Assembly: GCA_001805885.1 (NCBI GenBank)
Contig: MHHC01000021.1
Location: 1-24,296, forward strand
DNA: 24,296 nt
Direction of reading: 5' to 3'
Source of the DNA: Omnitrophica WOR_2 bacterium RIFCSPLOWO2_12_FULL_51_24
Lineage (GTDB): Bacteria > Omnitrophota > Gorgyraeia > Pluralincolimonadales > Pluralincolimonadaceae
Shown here: piece by piece, positions 21,039 through 24,296 of the stretch
Position numbering within the stretch: position 1 is the first letter of the stretch
Layout of the letters: every line of letters begins with the position of its first letter
The notes under the pieces: generated by a model
The model's input: the letters and a program-made list of their open reading frames with translations, nothing else
The model's database searches: none
What the model was told of the DNA's origin: nothing
Position numbers and translations under genes: made by a program

Positions 21039-21505
21039 ACCATGAGCCTGCCATACAAGGCGCCGAGTGATTCGGATATGACTTTCATCGATGCCGAGAC
21101 CGGCATGAAATTAGCGTCGCCGACCCAACGCGGTACTATATGGATATGGACGTGGTCTTTCACGCCCGCGCCGGCTGCCCTTCCGACATTGATACCGATA
21201 TTAAAACCGTCGGGATCCATCGCATCTGAAAGGAGTTCCTGTGTCCTGTTGAGGAGATCTATCAGATCAGCTACTTCCTCTTTATTCAATTTCGTAAGGC
21301 TGTCGACATGCCTGCAGGGAACGATCATCATATGGCCGTTGTTATAAGGATAGAGATTGAGGATGGAAAAGCTGTGCCGGGTCCGCGCTACAATATAATT
21401 CTTCCTGTCATCTCTCGCCTTGGGCTTTGAGCAGAATATACAACCCTTCATCGAGCTTACTTTAGCAATATATTTGGCCCTCCATGGCGCCCAAAGTTTG
21501 TCCAT
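21017..21505 (-). CDS. HIT-family nucleotide hydrolase/phosphorylase-like protein
   Basis: A 162-residue protein of the HIT superfamily, Ap4A phosphorylase-like or galactose-1-P uridylyltransferase-like by its start. The catalytic histidine triad is HVHIHIVPRW; a zinc-type pair CIFC is near residues 22-25; NLYPYNNGHMMIVPCRHV is the typical substrate-binding strand. It hydrolyses or transfers nucleotidyl groups on dinucleoside polyphosphates or similar molecules in the cytoplasm. The frame extends to a TTG at 21508, but the ATG at 21505 begins MDKLWAPWRAKY, the conserved family start, and has an AGGGAGG ribosome-binding site, so I use it. It overlaps the dNTPase gene by 22 bases. Confidence 0.9.
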   Translation of the reverse strand: MDKLWAPWRAKYIAKVSSMKGCIFCSKPKARDDRKNYIVARTRHSFSILNLYPYNNGHMMIVPCRHVDSLTKLNKEEVADLIDLLNRTQELLSDAMDPDGFNIGINVGRAAGAGVKDHVHIHIVPRWVGDANFMPVSASMKVISESLGALYGRLMVCSRAKK

Positions 21506-21515
21506 CAATCCTCCC

Positions 21516-22001
21516 TTAAAGTTTCACTATTTCGGCGGTCATCTTCTCATCCACCTCGAGTATGCCGTAGGAATTGTACGGAGCGAACATCTTGTCCGTG
21601 GGGCTTCCGGGATTGAAGAATAAAACCTTTTTAATGGTTTCGTTCAACGGATGGTGCGAATGGCCGAAGATGATGCAATCGACTTTATCGCCTTTGAACT
21701 CCCCCAATATGCGGTCGGTCAAACCTTCGGAAGCGCCCCAGCCGTGGATAAGCCCTATTCTGAATTTACCCGCCTCTATAATCTCCTTCGCCTTCAGCGC
21801 CGAACTCAATTCCCTGGAATCCATATTGCCATAGACGCCGACTGTCTTTTTAAGTTTTCTCAACTTTTCCAGAAAGCTTATTTCAGCAAAATCGCCGGCG
21901 TGCAAGACCATGTCCGCTTTCTTGATCTCCTCGTACACCGCTTTGGGAATATCTTTGGCCATCCTCGGCACATGCGTATCCGACAAGACTATTATCCGCA
22001 T
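21516..22001 (-). CDS. Metallophosphoesterase of the YfcE/MJ0936 family
   Basis: A 161-residue calcineurin-like phosphodiesterase. The metal-binding motifs appear in order: MRIIVLSDTHVP (1-12), VLHAGDF, GVYGNMD, LIHGWGAS and IFGHSHHP, followed by FFNPGSP. This small single-domain type (YfcE, MJ0936) cleaves phosphodiesters in vitro, with no agreed natural substrate. The frame opens at 22022 but that would overlap the ATPase gene by 17 bases; the ATG at 22001 gives the conserved start MRIIVLSDTH and leaves 4 bases between the genes, so I chose it. It sits in a run with HIT and dNTPase genes, all nucleotide phosphate enzymes. Confidence 0.92.
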   Translation of the reverse strand: MRIIVLSDTHVPRMAKDIPKAVYEEIKKADMVLHAGDFAEISFLEKLRKLKKTVGVYGNMDSRELSSALKAKEIIEAGKFRIGLIHGWGASEGLTDRILGEFKGDKVDCIIFGHSHHPLNETIKKVLFFNPGSPTDKMFAPYNSYGILEVDEKMTAEIVKL

Positions 22002-22005
22002 TTGG

Positions 22006-23691
22006 TTAAGCCGTCTCCGCATTAGTTAAGATATCTTTCTGCTCTTCGGACGACTCTTCGGCATCATAGAGAGGCAAGGCAAGTCTCTGTCTGCCTGTCA
22101 TATCAAGCAGCGTGTTTAACTCCTTAAGGCCCCATATCCAGCACTTCGCCTCTTTCGCGAGCAGCCTGGCATTGGCGCCTATCTCCGCAAGGGCTATTAC
22201 GATCTTACGTTTTACCGCGCTCTTGCGTTGCTTGCAATGGCTAAGGTAATCAATGATATCGCTATCTCTGACCGGCCGTCGGCTGATGAGCAACTCCCAG
22301 ACATAATCTTCCGCCGAAAGTATAACATACGAGATCCCTTCTGTCTTTGAGTCGCGGATCTCCGCACTCTTGAAATACGGCAACCTGAAACTCTTCCCTC
22401 CTAATTCTATAAGCTCGCCGTTAAACGAAGTGAAGACTCCTCCCACATAGTCATTTATATCCCTCTTTGAGGAGTCTATGAAAGTTTCTATAAAGCTTCT
22501 TATCTCGGAATTGAACCTTGTTATCTTCGGCCCGTAGCCCGGATCCAGGAGATACTCCTTGATCTGATAGACGTTTCTCAACCACAATTCGAACACTTTG
22601 TCGCGTATCAGGTAGAATGTCCCCTGCCGGGATACCCAACCGGCATCGATAAGTTTCTCGAGCAAGGGCGTCAATTCCGCGGATTTCAGGCGGCAATAAG
22701 CGGAGATCACCTGGAGTTTTTTCGCGCCGTTGGATATGGCGAGCAAAACCGGCGTGCAATGCCTGTCCACATTCTCCAGGCCCATGACCACGCCGGAAAA
22801 ATGCTGATTTAATATACCCTTCGAGTCAAAGAGTATCCCGGTAAATGACTTCGCCAGAGTTTCCGTATCGGCGGTGGCAGCGCCGCCGCGGATTTGATCG
22901 CAAAGGCTGAGCAAAATGCAATCGAGATAGAATGGATGCCCGTCACTAAATGCTACCAAAAAATCTACGAGTTCCCGCGGTAACGGCCCGATGCCAAGGC
23001 GCGCCCTGACGAACTGCGATGCCGTACGGGCGTCGAAAGTCCCCAGTTCGCAGATTTCGAAATTACCGAATAGCAGCGAGAGTTTCTCCGCGAGTATGCT
23101 TTTGGCCTGATTTATCTGAGAAGACGTGACGATGTACATCGTGTCTTTTTGCAGCATAATGAACTTCCCGAGCTCGGCGAATGCGTCTTCTATCCCAAAA
23201 TCCGAAATACGGTGGAACTCATCCAGTATGATTATCGGGCGCAGCCCTGTCTCGGAGTACACCGTAGAGGGAAGTTCGAATATGGCGCGATATGCCTTTA
23301 AATTTTTGCCGGCTTTTATCAGCGCTTCGATCGCCTTTACGGCTTTCGCGGTCTTCGGCATCCTGTCGGAAGCAAGAGAGACAAGTTCGCCGGCATCCAT
23401 GGCTTTATATTCTACGGCATCGAGATATTTGAAAAGCAGGGCGGAGATGAACTTTTCGGCGAAAACGGGGAATCCCTGCCTTTTCACCTCGATATAGACA
23501 GGGACGGTATCCTTAAAAGGTAAAGTGCTTATGAAGCGGTGGATGACGGAAGTCTTTCCGTAATGGGAAGGCCCTATGATGGCGACGTTCTGGCGGTAAC
23601 CTAAACGCAAACCATCGGCGCGCTTCTTAAGCAATGCCAGAATATCATTTCTGCCGAAAAAATTATTTCCGGTTGCGGGATCTAATAACAT
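22006..23691 (-). CDS. Archaeal-type AAA ATPase with winged helix and degenerate nuclease-like C-terminal region
   Basis: A 561-residue ATPase. Walker A is GPSHYGKT (40-47), Walker B is PIIILDEFHRI (152-162), and a sensor-like YIVTSSQ (187-193) follows. Residues 225-300 are helical, 312-375 look like a winged helix (LKSAELTPLLEKLIDAGWVS), and 450-530 have the layout of the restriction endonuclease-like tail of archaeal ATPases (SYVILS, WELLISRRPV, RKIVIALAEIG). The E-x-K of an active nuclease is missing (Glu466-Leu-Leu), so that part is probably inactive. Function unknown. A STAND-like signalling role or DNA-related role are both possible. It starts 24 bp after the NlpD-like gene. Confidence 0.8.
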   Translation of the reverse strand: MLLDPATGNNFFGRNDILALLKKRADGLRLGYRQNVAIIGPSHYGKTSVIHRFISTLPFKDTVPVYIEVKRQGFPVFAEKFISALLFKYLDAVEYKAMDAGELVSLASDRMPKTAKAVKAIEALIKAGKNLKAYRAIFELPSTVYSETGLRPIIILDEFHRISDFGIEDAFAELGKFIMLQKDTMYIVTSSQINQAKSILAEKLSLLFGNFEICELGTFDARTASQFVRARLGIGPLPRELVDFLVAFSDGHPFYLDCILLSLCDQIRGGAATADTETLAKSFTGILFDSKGILNQHFSGVVMGLENVDRHCTPVLLAISNGAKKLQVISAYCRLKSAELTPLLEKLIDAGWVSRQGTFYLIRDKVFELWLRNVYQIKEYLLDPGYGPKITRFNSEIRSFIETFIDSSKRDINDYVGGVFTSFNGELIELGGKSFRLPYFKSAEIRDSKTEGISYVILSAEDYVWELLISRRPVRDSDIIDYLSHCKQRKSAVKRKIVIALAEIGANARLLAKEAKCWIWGLKELNTLLDMTGRQRLALPLYDAEESSEEQKDILTNAETA

Positions 23692-23715
23692 TATTAATAA
23701 AACCTTTTTTCCGCC

Positions 23716-24296
23716 TTACGGCAGATAATAAAAAGGATTCTGAGGCTTATGCCTCTTTCTTATCTCAAAATGCAGATAGGGAGAATTCCCTCTTCCCGTA
23801 GAACCGACCTTCGCGATCGGCTGGGCCTGCTTGACGTCCTCTCCTATCTTCACCAGTATCTCAGAATTATGCGAATAGACCGTCTGTATACCGTCGCCAT
23901 GGTCTATTATGATCGTCTTCCCGAACCCCTTTACCTTCTCCTCGCTGAATATTACCCTCCCGCTCCTTGAGGCGGCGACGACCATCCCGTCGCGCGCCTG
24001 GATATCGATGCCCTTATTTGGCGTCGAGTCCCTCTTCTGGCCGAAGGATAAGATAATTTTTCCCCTGACCGGCCAAATAAAATCTTCCCTTGCGTAGGCC
24101 GGAAACGGTTCAAGCTTAGGCACCGGCTGGACGATGTTGGTCGGAATAAATATCTGTTGGCCGACCTTGATATTCCGGGCATCTGAAAGGCCGTTGGATT
24201 CGACCAGAGCTTCGATATCGACACCATAATTTTTTGAGATCCGCCAGAGCGTCTCGCCTTTTGTGACCCTGTGGTATATTCCGCCCCTTTTGGGCG
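23716..24296 (-). CDS. LysM - degenerate LytM/M23 protein (NlpD-like), 5' end cut by window edge
   Basis: The reading frame is open to the window edge, so the true start lies outside. About 14-18 residues before the LysM core are visible: YHRVTKGETLWRISKNYGVD then IEALVESNGLSDARNIKVGQ and QIFIP form one LysM domain (24284-24145), which binds peptidoglycan glycans. The M23/LytM domain begins near 24090 and contains NKGIDIQARDG and GSTGRGNSPYLHFEIRK. The first zinc ligand His of active M23 peptidases is Asn here (NKGID), exactly as in E. coli NlpD, so it is probably an amidase activator rather than a peptidase. A short internal GTG start at 24123 would lose the LysM domain and is not the real start. 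Confidence 0.88.
   Translation of the reverse strand, partial: PKRGGIYHRVTKGETLWRISKNYGVDIEALVESNGLSDARNIKVGQQIFIPTNIVQPVPKLEPFPAYAREDFIWPVRGKIILSFGQKRDSTPNKGIDIQARDGMVVAASRSGRVIFSEEKVKGFGKTIIIDHGDGIQTVYSHNSEILVKIGEDVKQAQPIAKVGSTGRGNSPYLHFEIRKRHKPQNPFYYLP

Noticed and set aside
20535..21347. A 270-codon plus-strand open frame
   Set aside because: It runs antisense across the dNTPase and HIT genes, both with intact catalytic motifs. Its own translation shows no recognised motif and no ribosome-binding site; it is a shadow frame.
1..24296. CRISPR array, insertion sequence, prophage or defence island
   Set aside because: No regularly spaced direct repeats, transposase, integrase or phage structural genes. 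The only family with a mobile or defence reputation is the archaeal-type ATPase, which lacks partners for that.

Overview
The window is a densely packed bacterial chromosome segment with mostly 0-30 bp gaps and many ATGA/TAATG stop-start overlaps. Nearly everything is on the minus strand; only the ExeA/GspB pair is on the plus strand. I infer a Gram-negative PVC-superphylum organism, possibly Omnitrophota. The best marker is a small basic protein (18184-18489) beginning MSIHPSLRPSKGKGHR, a family I know from Planctomycetes, Verrucomicrobia and Chlamydiae. AsmA-like proteins, a beta-barrel candidate, SPOR and NlpD-like envelope proteins and GspA/GspB-type proteins fit an organism with an outer membrane. 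The phylum assignment is inference; no rRNA is present.

Layout, right to left (direction of minus-strand transcription). (1) 24296-19162: NlpD-like LysM/LytM protein (cut by the edge), an archaeal-type AAA ATPase with a decayed nuclease-like tail, YfcE-type phosphoesterase, HIT protein, dNTP triphosphohydrolase, AsmA-like protein. (2) From a promoter at 19129-19157: SPOR protein, PVC small basic protein, SH3-repeat protein, tRNA-binding OB protein, M50 site-2 protease, cold-shock protein, AroB, RNase III, GNAT, coiled-coil membrane protein. (3) 13135-11814, plus strand: ExeA/GspA-type ATPase and GspB-like protein, divergent from three tandem PilZ proteins (11677-10437). (4) 10388-10155: a free-standing structured RNA of about 200 nt with its own promoter and terminator, best matched by 6S RNA. 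(5) 10139-5544: sugar-phosphate isomerase-like TIM barrel, endonuclease III-like glycosylase, flavin reductase-like protein, K+ channel-like protein, secreted unknown, REC-GGDEF-MshEN-like regulator. (6) 5453-1: promoter, SAM-II-like riboswitch with an intrinsic terminator, metY-metX-metW, AsmA-like protein, beta-barrel candidate, nitroreductase, glutaredoxin, thioredoxin reductase (partial).

The most interesting region is the metY leader. It closely resembles the SAM-II aptamer, and its conserved 3' segment can form a 12-bp helix with the loop and 3' arm of the downstream terminator. The two structures are mutually exclusive, which is the architecture of a SAM-controlled transcription attenuator. 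This unit would link S-adenosylmethionine level to direct sulfhydrylation (MetX acylates homoserine, MetY adds sulfide), possibly with redox genes downstream.

A second theme is cyclic-di-GMP: three single-domain PilZ proteins and a REC-GGDEF protein ending in an MshEN-like domain lie within about 6 kb, close to ExeA/GspB-type genes. No CRISPR array, insertion sequence, prophage, tRNA or rRNA was seen, and no stretch over 300 bp lacks a feature.
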